From Yarrowia lipolytica (lineage: Eukaryota > Ascomycota > Dipodascomycetes > Dipodascales), in NCBI RefSeq assembly GCF_001761485.1, contig NC_090775.1, positions 1-64,000 of the forward strand: a stretch of 64,000 bases of DNA, given 5' to 3'. Of the stretch, positions 49,801-60,728 are shown in pieces. How positions within the stretch are numbered: position 1 is the stretch's first letter; the number at the start of each line of letters is the position of its first letter. The position numbers and the translations under genes were made by a program. Below the pieces are notes generated by a model. That model was not told the origin of the DNA. It saw nothing but the letters and a program-made list of their open reading frames with translations, and made no database searches.

Positions 49801-51444
49801 ATGGATCTCGGCACAATCATGGCTTCCGTGTGAGTATTGGTGTGTGGCTTTGGTGGTGGGATCGGAGTGATCAGATCATGATCTGGCGGTTCGAGTGTGT
49901 GCTGGTGTGAACGCTGCTGGTGCGAGTACTGTGCAGGCGCGAGTACGGTGCTGGTGCGAGTACGGTGCTGGTGTGAGTACGGTGCTGATGTGAGTACGGT
50001 GCCGGTCAGAGTACGGTGCTGGTGCGAGTACAGTGCTGGTGCGAGTACTATGAGCCGGTATTTATTTCTTCTTTTTGTTAAGAGCTCGTGTCATAACAAG
50101 AGTCGTGTGAATTGTGTGGGAAATCATCAACCGACAAGACGATGGTAGAGATGTGAGCGGTGTGAGGGTTTGAGACCATGAGACCGATTCCAAGGCGATC
50201 ATAAGACTGATTCCAGATTCAGATTAGTTCTCGGCACAATACCGGACGTCTTTTGCAACGTCCCTAAGCCACTCACTGATTCACCGGTCCAGTCTGACAT
50301 CCGGAAGCTCTACAGAACGAAGCAGACGTTGTCTGTTCTGCTGCTTGGCCTGGGTCTGGATCTCCTACTGAATCATGCATGATCTTATATGAGATTCGGG
50401 CCCCAGCCAGTCATCTGATGTACCACTTTCTGCGTCTGCTTTAGATTCTATGCTTCTATGTCAGATTCTGTGCTTCTGACTGTGTGCTTACGGGCCTCCT
50501 TTTTGTCTGTGTCTGGTGATCCCGTCCAACATAATCGCATGTCACTCTCTACCGCAAAATCTAGTGAAACCCCCTCTGTCACTCTCATTCTCCAATAGTC
50601 ATACTAACTCAGGGCCGGAGCAGTAGGCTCGAAAATCGTGTTCCACCCCCTGGACACAATTCGAACCCTCCAACAAACATCCACCAACTTCAACTACATT
50701 CTCCCGTTACACCGCTACTGGCGTGGCCTGGGCGCATCGGTGGCCCTTACAACCCCGGCGTTCACCACATACATGGTGTCTTACCGCCAATGTAAACGGT
50801 TTCTCACGCCGTATATAGGCGACGACTCCATGGCCAACTACGTCATCAGTGGCGCGGTCGCGGAACTGGCGTCGTCCTTCATCTGGACGCCCATGGAGGT
50901 GATCAAGGGCCGAATGCAGATTTCGTCGAAAAACATCAGCACGTTGCAAATCATCAAGCGTATCTACGCGACCGAGGGTCTGCGAGGCTTTTTCCGAGGC
51001 TACGTGATGGGCATTGTGGTGTTTCTGCCGCACTCGGTGGTCTGGTGGGTCACATATGAAAAGACCAAGGCGTGGATGGAGAAGCGAGGCGAGCTGGGGC
51101 TCAAGGAGTACGCTGTGAGCTCGGCGGCCGCCACATGTACTGCATCGGTGGCGTCCAACTTTCTGGACGTGGTCAAGACCCGGCAACAGCTGGCGGTGTC
51201 GGACGAGATTCGAGGCATGCGTCCGGACGACCAGAAAAGCGTGTTTCAGGTGGGCAAGAATCTGATCAAGGAGGTGGGCCTGGGCCGGGCGTTGTTCAAG
51301 GGCCTGCATATCCGGTTGCTTCACTCGCTGCCGTCCTCGGTGCTCAGCATGATCATTGTGGAGACGCTGAATCCTGACACCAAAAAGTCGAGGGAAAAGC
51401 ACCATGGTGAGCAGAGACAATCTTTCGAAGCTGCTGATGTGTAG
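49801..51444 (+). CDS. Mitochondrial carrier family (SLC25) protein
   Basis: Solute carrier of the mitochondrial inner membrane; substrate unknown. Exon 1 is only 49801-49829 (MDLGTIMAS plus two bases), the intron is 49830-50612 (783 nt, GTGAGT donor, CTAACTCAG acceptor), and exon 2 is 50613-51444. The spliced protein is 286 aa, the usual carrier length, and the join restores the start of helix 1 (ASVAGAVGSKIVFHPLDTIR). The three carrier repeats show HPLDTIR, TPMEVIKGRMQ and FLDVVKTRQQ. Each is followed by an even-numbered helix, with GFFRGY and ALFKGLHIRLLHSLP closing repeats two and three. The first repeat is a little atypical in its Gln-Gln and short loop. It is not assigned to a subfamily. 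The splice model rests on reading frame and consensus only. Confidence 0.9.
49908..50050 (+). repeat. 17-bp intronic minisatellite containing splice-donor-like sequences
   Basis: GAGTAC starts at 49924, 49941, 49958, 49975, 49992, 50009, 50026 and 50043, a strict 17-bp period over eight units of the form GAGTACGGTGCTGGTGC. It lies wholly inside the carrier intron. Units at 49973 and 49990 create GTGAGT, identical to the real donor. Confidence 0.93.
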
Positions 51445-53449
51445 CTGGCTGGTGTCGGCCGGCAATACCATGAGCCAATGTATACTATAATTGCATTATT
51501 AGATTAGAAGGTGAGTTGCTGGTTCTGTGGAGGCAGCACGTAAAAGCAGACAAAATGAGGTGAGTCTTTGGTGGGCTAGATGATATGATAGTTTGTGAGT
51601 AGTTGGGTAGTAGCTGGGGAGGACTTGACAGTGTTGCGGTTGACCACTCCGATTCGGATTCGGATTGCCGATTGCCATTTTCGACCACCAACACACCGGA
51701 AGATTGTCCCACAAGGTCGCACACTCGATCAATGGTTGCTTCTTCTCACTAGACCCTGGATCCACACTACAGAGTTAGACGACTCTCGAAGTTGCTGCCG
51801 AGAGATTAGCCGGGACAATTACAACTAGCCCAACAGAGGGGTCCAATAGCAAGTTGCTTTTTCGACTGTTTCTGGCTACATTGGTAGCTCCGGGTAGCCA
51901 CAGTAGTACTAGTACATACGTCCGATCTCGGCGATAGGGTACGAGAGCTGTACATTCAGGCAGGTGGGTGGTTAATTTTGGACGTGGTTATTTGGTTCCC
52001 GTAGCTGCTGTGGTGGCCGCTGGAGTGGCCGTTAGTTTTACTAGTCTGATTCATGTCCCCTGGCTCCTCCTTGAAGTTGTCTGAATCGTGTCTCACCGAA
52101 ACGTCTCAGCCGTTGGTAAGTGAGACCATTGCAAGACAGTCTGGGGTTTTACGACCGTGGGGCTCGTATGATTGTCTATTCTATTGGGAACCGTACGAAC
52201 GTCCCCCCGTATTCGCTAGTTCTCGTATTCGCTACTGTGCCCATTCAGTACTGTAAAGCCTGGAAATGGAGAGCCGATATCTATCCATGAGGAGAGAAAA
52301 CCGCTCACCACCATCTCACGCCAGTGGCCAGCCAATGCATGAGCCGAGATCTACAGTGCTACCAAAACTCTGTCGACTAGTTGTGCTAGTGGAGGTGCTA
52401 GTGGAGATGCTAGTGGAGATGCTGGTACTACTGGTAATGGGGGCGATTGGTGGTGACGGAATCTCAGCTGGTTGGTTGTGATTGACAGACAAGGAGGTTT
52501 GTTATTGGTTAGTACCAGACAGTAGCCACAGTGTTATGATATCGCTCCAAACCAGCCATTCAAGCTCAGACTTTGCACTAGTGATCTCGAGTGTACAGTA
52601 GACTCGTACAAGACGGGTGATACACTGCAGGAACGACTCGGAGAGGCGATAATCATTGTGTGGATGGTGATTGGACGGGCTGGTTTCGAAGTTATCTCCC
52701 ATTTTTCTCCTAGATTCATCGTTTTTCACGCCTGACAACATTCGAGGTTTAGTTATTTTTTTTAGGAGTTATTTTTTTTTTTTTTTTTGAAATTTCACTC
52801 TTCCTTAGCCCAGTCTTAATCCACCCTACCTGCATACGATAACGCCCACCTGGCAGACGTTCCAGACGATAAAGTTGACCGAGAGCTCCACAGGGACGGA
52901 TTTGCACTGGACATTGGCGATCCTCACGAGCTGTGACCGATACCGAAGAGGCTAACCAGCCGTTGAAAGACAGGTGAAGCTGTTGAATGTCGGCAATTAC
53001 GTCTCGCCATTGGAAACAATCTATACAGACTCCAGTCTCCACAGACTCCAGTATCCACCGACTCAAGTCCCCAGAGCCAAATAAACACCACCGCGTGCCA
53101 CAATTCCGTCTATTGCAAGCCACCAAGACGCACACGTTGTAACCCTACACTGTGTACCTTACATGGAGGTAAGATTGGTGGAGGAGATGCTAAGAGTGCG
53201 TCGTCCGTCGGTGGGGTGATTGTGACAGGAGCCACGATAGATTGTGTGCATGGTGGAGTAATTGGCTGGCTAGTATACGTTGTTAGCAGCGTATTCTATA
53301 CGGGGATGCAACAGCTGCAATGAGAGAGCCCAAATCATTCTCAATCACATAAATACCACCGTTGATACCCACTTAGATCCCCAGACAAGTAACATCTTCT
53401 CTTCCAACTCACTACCACCACCACCACCTCCACCTCCACCTCTACTACA
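51445..53449. other. Intergenic region, one weak ORF
   Basis: A 12-bp GTGCTAGTGGAG array lies at 52382-52430. A T-rich run lies at 52750-52790. Apart from the weak ORF at 52749-53135 nothing gene-like was seen. Just before 53450 the leader is (CCA)n/(CCT)n-rich. Confidence 0.5.
52749..53135 (-). CDS. Weak ORF, possible gene fragment
   Basis: 128 codons with no ATG at the start (the frame opens at a GTG four codons after a stop). The composition looks protein-like: several Cys, Trp and aromatic residues, and a stretch HLSFNGWLASS followed by Cys-containing residues and an LYRLERL segment. The last 20 residues are Lys/Asn-rich, read from a poly-T run. No family recognised. It may be part of a decayed gene or an internal exon of an unrecognised one. 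Confidence 0.25.
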   Translation of the reverse strand: MCVLVACNRRNCGTRWCLFGSGDLSRWILESVETGVCIDCFQWRDVIADIQQLHLSFNGWLASSVSVTAREDRQCPVQIRPCGALGQLYRLERLPGGRYRMQVGWIKTGLRKSEISKKKKKITPKKNN

Positions 53450-53989
53450 ATGGTCTCCGCCAAGTACCTCGCTCTCACCACCCTCGCCGCCTCCGCCGCC
53501 GCAGCTCCCGCCCCCGAGATTGTCGCCCGACAACTCTCTCTGTCCGGACCTCTTGGAGATGTGACCTCGATCGTCAACACCGTTCTCGGCCTGGTTGTCG
53601 GCACTCTGGACGCCGTTCTCAAGCCCACCGGAACCACTCCTGACGAACAGCAGGTTCTCGCCTCTTCCTTCACCTCTCTTAACGGCGAGCTGACCACCCT
53701 GATCAAGGACCTCGAGACCGTCCCCATTGTTGGAACCGTCGCCACCATTCTCTATGGAGTGGTTGTGTCCCCCCTGGTCACTTCTCTGCTGACCCTGCTT
53801 GAGCACGTGCTTACTCTGGTGGTTGGCCTGCTGGTTGATGGACTGGTCCACCCTCTGGTGTCCGCCCTGACCCTGCTGCTCGGCACCATCTCCACCCTGA
53901 CCTCGGTGCTTGCTCCCCAGCTTCCCAACCTCGCCGGCGACCTTACCTCGCTGCTCAGCGTCGTCACCGCCCTTCTCGGCAAGATCTAA
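53450..53989 (+). CDS. Small secreted hydrophobic protein
   Basis: 179 aa. A clear signal peptide (MVSAKYLALTTLAASAAAAP, cleavage near residues 18-22) is followed by a mature chain without Cys, Trp or His-rich motifs, made almost entirely of Leu, Val, Thr, Ser, Gly and Pro. It is arranged as several amphipathic or hydrophobic helices (IVNTVLGLVVGTLDAVL, LLTLLEHVLTLVVGLLVDG, LTSLLSVVTALLGKI). Codons are strongly biased to the C-ending set seen in highly expressed genes. It resembles fungal hydrophobic surface-active proteins in character, but it lacks hydrophobin cysteines and no family is claimed. A role at the cell surface or on hydrophobic substrates would suit an oil-degrading yeast; this is inference. 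Confidence 0.85.
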   Translation: MVSAKYLALTTLAASAAAAPAPEIVARQLSLSGPLGDVTSIVNTVLGLVVGTLDAVLKPTGTTPDEQQVLASSFTSLNGELTTLIKDLETVPIVGTVATILYGVVVSPLVTSLLTLLEHVLTLVVGLLVDGLVHPLVSALTLLLGTISTLTSVLAPQLPNLAGDLTSLLSVVTALLGKI

Positions 53990-56900
53990 GCGACTTTTCC
54001 TGCTGTGCCTGGCGCACCTTTCTCTTCTTCTCCCTAGCGGATCGATTTAACTCTTTTCAATTTAAACTGTGCGAATACTTTAACTAATAATAGTGACGAG
54101 AGCGTGGCTAAAGTAGTTACCAACTACATTGGTCGAGTGTTCAACAAAAGACAGAGCCTGTACTTAACTAGTACAGTACTGAACATCAGTTTGAAATTTT
54201 GTAGTCAGTCGCAATCGGGAGCTACATGGCCAGACCATTTCGGAGGCATAGTGACCAACGGAAATGGAAGATGGACATGATGAACTTGTCTTGTGTCTTT
54301 TGATACTCATTCAGTGTACTGTAGTCCAGAGCGATAGGTGACTGTGTCAGACGGCCTTGGTGAGGACCACAAGTTGGCGAGGTGGGCTCTGTAGGTCTAT
54401 GGGTGACCGGTGGAGTTGAACACTGGTGAGCCAATAACTGATTGATGCCTCTTACTCCGTCCCTGGTGACCGTCCAGCCAGGTCGATGACTGTCGGACTT
54501 GAGGTAAAGATGGCTGATCTGTGGGATTAGGATCGATCCTGTAGGAAAAGAGTCATTAGACACGTTTTTTTTGTGCAAAATCCTTTACATTCAAAGAGCC
54601 CGGTCGTCTGAGATTCTGGTTCCTTCTTCAGATATCATATTCCCTGTTTGTGAAGCCACAAGGTGGTCGGTCGGTCGTCGAGCTTCACTCCGTCTTCTCA
54701 GACATTCCATTCTCTTCTCAGTCTATTATCTTCTCAGTCCATTCTCTTATCAGTCCGTTTTCTTCTCGTCATCAATCTCTCCTATGTTTCAAAACTCCTT
54801 TTTTTCAACCGGTGAACTGAAAGAGCGTGAAAACCAGCGAAAGGACTCGTGAGATATCCATTCGTCAGTGCTTGTTAAGCATCAGTGACTCGACATCTGT
54901 GCACGTCCCCTGATCGGGAAGGAAGTCTTCAGTCGAGACTCGGTAGACTTTGGTACTCGAAGTAAAGGAGGTGTTGCGATAGTAAATGCCGGAACAGAAT
55001 AAGTTGATTCGATGGTGCAACAATATCACAAGTACAGCCCACTAGTGTCTAATTGGACAAGTTTGCGAATAACAACTCCGTCGGAAGAAGTCCAGACCCA
55101 AACGAATCCCATGTGGAAGAGTTGAAGTGAATCGAATCTGACGCAAAGTGGTACGCGGAGATCCATCTGATCCAGCTGATCATTACAATGATTGTCATTG
55201 ACTTGGAATTATCTTGGACTTTTCAATTCACTGGCTTATCGTGTCCCGCTGACTTCACCTGGGATCAGATTCCCAGGACGCAAGTGTTACATGGTGGCTC
55301 AGCAAAGACTGCTATAGGGGTGATTGTCTCTTGATGGGTCCGTCTTTTACGCCATCTTCTGGATCACCTGTCTGAATCTCCTGCCTCATCTTCCACAATC
55401 TAGCGATGGTCAAGAGGAAAATATCACTTGTGGGATCTATTGCCCTCGTGGTCAGGTCTGGAGCAAGCTACTGACCGGTTGCGCAGCATAGGTTCGGGAA
55501 AACGCAGAATCTCCACAGCAACGCCACGGGTGTCGATGGAGAGATAAAAATAAGATGATTGTACTCCACCGGTCGAGGGTTATGGTGTGTATTTCTTGGT
55601 ATATCCGAGTTGTTTCCATAGACTCAGTATTGTTTACCCTGCGGTATGTGAAGATCCGTTGGTGTTATCAAAAAGAAGCATTGTGTGCTCTTACCTTTTC
55701 TGGAGTGGACGTTCTTGTAACTTTTCCCCATCCAGTACCTCTCACGACTACCCAAGGGAGTTTCATCGTCTGTTCACCTTTGGCACTGTCTTCTCCAAGA
55801 ACTGTTCCTGTAGATACAGGTGGCACAGCCAGACTTCTACTGTGATGGAGGATCTATCTCTTTTATGAAGATGGGGTAACCGTTTTCAGGTATGAGTTCA
55901 GACTACAATAGTTTCCGTTGCTGGCATGGTCTCCAGGATGATCTCTGACGCCAGCAGACAATAAGTACCAGGAGTCGTCGGACTTTCCAGAGGCTATTGA
56001 TCCCCTCAAACCCTCAAACCCTCAAACCCTCAAGCACCTCATGCTGTCGTCGATCTCGTTGTCTCTGGTCCTGCTCCAGTCCAGATCCCTCTGAAGTACG
56101 TCCTGGAGGAGTGTCAGACACGGATAGTGATGGTTTTTCCCACCGGGAGCTCCGGATAACCTCGTCTTTCGGTCTTCCACGAGATCACAGCAGTTTTAGT
56201 CGCAATGTGGAGACCTCCTCGACAAATCTCCAACAGTTTGACGCATAAGAGATCAATCGAATCTCTTGTTTGTTCCACTCTCCAAATGGATTGTCCAGAG
56301 CTATATCACCTTTGCCCCTGTACCATTGAACTGGAGACTTTCTGTATTTTTTTTCTTTTATTTCTTTTATATTTTTTTTCTTCTATTTTTTTTCTTTTAT
56401 TGCCACTACTTGTAGCCATTTCTGAGGAGGCCGACTTCAGTTTATGCCTTTTAATTCTTGATGGATTTGATAATTTGGAAAAAAAAATTCTGGACTTTTA
56501 GGACCGGGATAATCCGGCCAGACTACTACAGTATTAATACATTACGCGTACCAAATGGAAGAAGAAAACACGGGTCTCCCAGAATGGTTTCTCCTACAGT
56601 ATTCTCACCATACCGAACCGATCAGCTCTGCTAGATTCTGAAGAGGAAAAAAAAAGAAAAGAACAGAACAGAAAACCCCATCCCCTCCACCCATCCCCGT
56701 GAATCCCTTCTGATTCCCCACCTGCTCTCCTGACGCGCTCCTCCTCGTACGACCAACCAAAATTTCTGCTAAGTACAAGTAGTTGGTTTCTTTTTTCTGC
56801 CAAAAATCCGTAACGCCGATCACCACGCGACCGGACAATCTAAAATGCAGTTGACTATGTCAGCAGAGGAGGTCTAAGTCTGACTGTGAGACATGAGGTG

Positions 56901-59900
56901 AGCAACGGCGACTAGCGGGGCTTGTCAAGGGTAAAATATGGGTCAATTAGGGCCGTAGATGGACTCCGACCAACCCTACACGTAGGGCAGTACTCGTACG
57001 TTATAATACGTTAATATAATACGTTATAAGACATGGTGGAACATGTCTAAGACAGTCAGTTGATCCGTAGCTAACCCTGGCCCCAGATTCAGATTCAGAG
57101 TCGGATCTCTCCCTCTCCCTCGTACTCGGCTCTCGTATTCGCTTGGTGACATGCATAAAAAATGTACAGCTCAGCACATTGACCACAACTCCTTTCCGAC
57201 CTGCGGGTCCCACAGGCCGCGGGCCAGAACAGTCTCAGAGTCTCAGAATATGTCCGGGTTAAAACTAGACCGCGTTAATGTTAGTCTTCTACCTCAACCT
57301 TTGTGGGGAAAAGACCATCCCAAGTGGGGTCGGTTGTACTACACTGTACACCATGTGCCTCCCAGCAGCACCACCAAATGATGACTGAGGCTGTAGTCAT
57401 GACAAACGAAAAGTTGAGGAGCAGTGTTGCGCCGGGGAGCCGCAAATGCGGCATTTTTTTCCAGGTTTTACCCCATAATGAGTCTCACAGATGCATAGAG
57501 GGGGCTCCTCAACACATTGAGAGTATCAACGGATACAAAGCGGCACTAAGGAGGGGAATAGGAGGGTCCTGGAAGATGTGTTGACTGTTTGACAGTCTTT
57601 AGACGTCCATTAATGCTCCCGAAAGTAGCTGCTAGCCACACCGGAAAATCATTATTCCGAAAGATGCATAGACATAAAAGGAGACTAAAACAAGGTCCCT
57701 TTCTGTCAACAGACCACGGCGAGGTTCTGACATGTTTGCAACTACAAGTAGCTTGTACCTTGTACTTGTAACTTTTCTCGACTCTTTATTTCAACAATTT
57801 TATTTCAATTTTTTAAAATTTTAATTTTTTTTAAATATCAAAAAATCCAATTCCCAACCCCAAATCGAACTGAGCAAAGTTCCATGAATAAATCCGTGTC
57901 TCACTTAATAAAAAAACCACCAGCTGATCCACTATTTACACTTTCCTAGATGCAGATAGACCCTAATCCTAAACCTAGCCGCTAATACAAATTGAGATCC
58001 AACCCTAACCCATTTACTCAAATTTGAGAAATAACCTAACCACTAATCCAATTTGGATATGCAACCACAACCCACGGGTCCAAATTGGAAACAACCCTAA
58101 CCTGTGACTGCAGCGATATGGTGGCATTTTTGGCCGCATTTTTGGTCTGCATTGCACTACTTGGGCTACTTCCACTAGAGTGCAGCTTGTGGAATCAAAA
58201 AATAGCTGCGTAAAAATAGCTGCGTTTTCAACCTTAACCCTGGCGAGACTCCACAACCCCAGCCCACCAGCCTAGCCCGGGGACGGTCTTCCGCTGGTAG
58301 TCTTCTTCCCCGCTGCGATCCTAAACCTAAGGTTTAGCTTTTGCTAGTTTTCCCCCGCCCTGTAATCTTATTCTTAATATGGATTGCCCTAGCCCTGTCC
58401 TTTACATACCTTTAGAAGGTTGTATTTTGGAGGGAGGAAAAAAAGAAATTCCGGCTCGAGGTGAAAGTTCGAAAAATTGAGAAACATTAAAAAAAATTAA
58501 ACATAAAATATTAAATATTAAATATTAAATATTAAATAAAATACAAATGATTGATTACAGACGTTGAAACGGCGTAAACCGTGCTAAAACTATACTTTGG
58601 CACAAGTCAACGTCATGTCACGTAGAAACATGGTCGTTTGGCAGCTGTCTAACCGGCGGAGGTGGACAAGGGCAGTTTGTTTTTTGTTTTTTTTTTATAA
58701 TGGAGTAGTGGATTAGTGGTAAGTAATTAGACGTGTTTATGTCACTTGGAGCTGTTGATTGTTTGTCTTTTGTTTGTCTAAATTGGTTTGGTTTCGGTTT
58801 GTTCGGTTGGTCTATGGTGGGGTTGATATCCTTTTGATGACGTCATTATCGGATTAATTATGTCCTAATGATCCGTCGGGCCGTTTGTATAGAAGGAGGG
58901 CGCTGGATTTGGCGTCTATTAGGGTCGGACTAGCGGATTTTGGAGCCAGGTTGAGACGGTAGGTGTGGTGAGAAGGTGGTGATCGAAGTGGGGGAGAAAT
59001 GTGGGGATGAAAAGAGGGTTTTTTTAGTGTCCAAGGGGCGAAAAGAAGTCGAGCGGATTAATAGAAGGTAATTGGAAGGAAGGGTGTAGTGTCTGAGTTG
59101 GTTTCGTTTTGTTTTGAGTCGTTTTGAGTCGTTGAGTCGCTTGAGTTGCTTGAGTCGCTTGAGTCGCTTGAGTCGTTTTGAATCATAATTGCCGTCTTGT
59201 CTCCAATTTATGAACATGTAGTTCAATTTCATGACGGGGTTATCTGACGCTTTTGTTCTCTCTACAAGTAGCGCCCCTTTTTCCTTGTTCCGTTCCTTCT
59301 TTCTACCGCCTCTTGTTTCTCTCCCTTCTACCGCCTCTTGTCTCAGTCTCATAGTAGAGTCAATGTGGGGAAAATATACCCATAGAGTTCGAAAATGACC
59401 TGATTTCAGCTTGCAAAAGGTAGTATTCCGTGGATTAACTGGTTTTTTTTGCGGTCTAATGTTCCGAAACTTGTCCTTGTGGAGTCAGTACTCCAATCTG
59501 AGTCATCTGTGTTGAAGGGCGAGTAGCTGAGACGTCTGAGACGTTGCTGAGGACACGTGAGACGTTGCTAAAGACTTATTGATGTTTCTGGGGACTACTG
59601 ACGTCTCATATCAGACGCTTATTGATCATTCATCGGATTCATCACCAGAACAAAAACTGTCATCACTTTATCGAAACTACTTTCACGGCTCCCTGCAGTG
59701 AACCAAAAGATAGAAACACTTCCCCTCTTTGGTCCTTTTATCCTGCTACATTCTTCAGCCGCTTGAATCATCTGTCAGGGGGTTTGCGGTAGTACCATGC
59801 CATCACACGTCTCGCAGTATTGCCGTCTCGTGGTATTGCCGTCTCGTAGTATTGCTCCCTGCGCTCCCAGGGAGTATCTGGGGGGGGGGGGGGCGGGGGT

Positions 59901-60728
59901 TCAGAAGTTGATTAAAATGACTCAAAGACGGATAATAACTGTCATTGAAAATTTGGACTTGTTCTGGGAACTATTTCAGCTTCAGAGTGGTCCACAGAGG
60001 TATACCCTAACTAGTATTTAACTATTCTCTAACTAAATACCAACTAAATTGAAACTAAATTAAAACCATGTAAAAGGCATATCTCGACATCTCTCAAAAT
60101 TTAGTGCAGTAGTATTAAAGGTGTTAGATATTTCAACAGAATTGCCAAAAACATGCCATTCTAATATCCATTTTTGAACTCCTCCTAATCCCACATTCCC
60201 CTGGAGTCCGAAAAAAATAACAATGTTTTTCTCAACTAAATCTAACTACAACACACCACTCAAAAACATGTCTCCAAATCAACCCTTTTCAATTTGAGAA
60301 TCAACAAAATATCTCAAGCCGTTCCTACTCCTTCTGACGCTTTGATTCATCCAATTTCTCCATTGAACAGTTGACCAGACAGCAACTTGGCCAACTTGAC
60401 TAACTTGACCAGCTTGACCAGCTTGACCAGCTTGACCAGCTTAACCAGCTTAACCAGACTTGACCAGACTTGACCAAGCAGTAACTAAAGGTTCATTTCT
60501 GATATTCTGACGGGTTTCTAACCAATTTGGACAACTCTCCGATCCTCTGAAACAGACCAAGTGGTCTACGAAAGTGGTCTATACTCATGATCTACGCTCG
60601 CTACTCCTCAAGGTCAAATAACTCTCATTAAAGATCAGATCATACGCTCATGGCATTACTCTCAAAAATCAAATAACACTCGCGTAGACCACTCGCTTCG
60701 CTCATGGTCTACCACATGCAATAAATAA
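53990..60728. other. 6.7-kb gene desert with simple repeats and AT-rich blocks
   Basis: No supported gene in either strand; ORFs are short, overlapping and domain-free. Contents seen: 9-bp arrays at 56003-56035 (CCCTCAAAC), 59111-59180 (CTTGAGTCG) and 60382-60475 (CTTGACCAG); T-rich blocks at 56345-56405 and 57780-57840; the dyad array at 57988-58088 (listed separately); twofold AAAAATAGCTGCGT at 58196-58223; an ATTAAAT array at 58508-58542; and a G-run of 12 at 59881-59892. It is the longest non-coding stretch between recognised genes in the window. Confidence 0.6.
57988..58088. repeat. About 31-bp dyad array with CCCTAACC words
   Basis: Four small palindromes occur at near-regular spacing: CAAATTGAG (57988), CTCAAATTTGAG (58017), CCAATTTGG (58048) and CCAAATTGG (58080). 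Each is followed 8-15 bp later by an AACCCTAACC-like word (AACCCTAACC, AACCTAACC, AACCACAACC, AACCCTAACC). A half unit of CCCTAATCCTAAACC precedes them at 57961. Unit length is 30-32 bp. Confidence 0.8.

Noticed and set aside
57961-58105. Interstitial telomere
   Set aside because: The CCCTAA-like words are spaced by dyads and do not form the uninterrupted 10-bp repeat reported for Yarrowia telomeres.
58930-59352. 140-aa Lys/Arg/Leu-repeat ORF
   Set aside because: Direct translation of the 9-bp CTTGAGTCG array.
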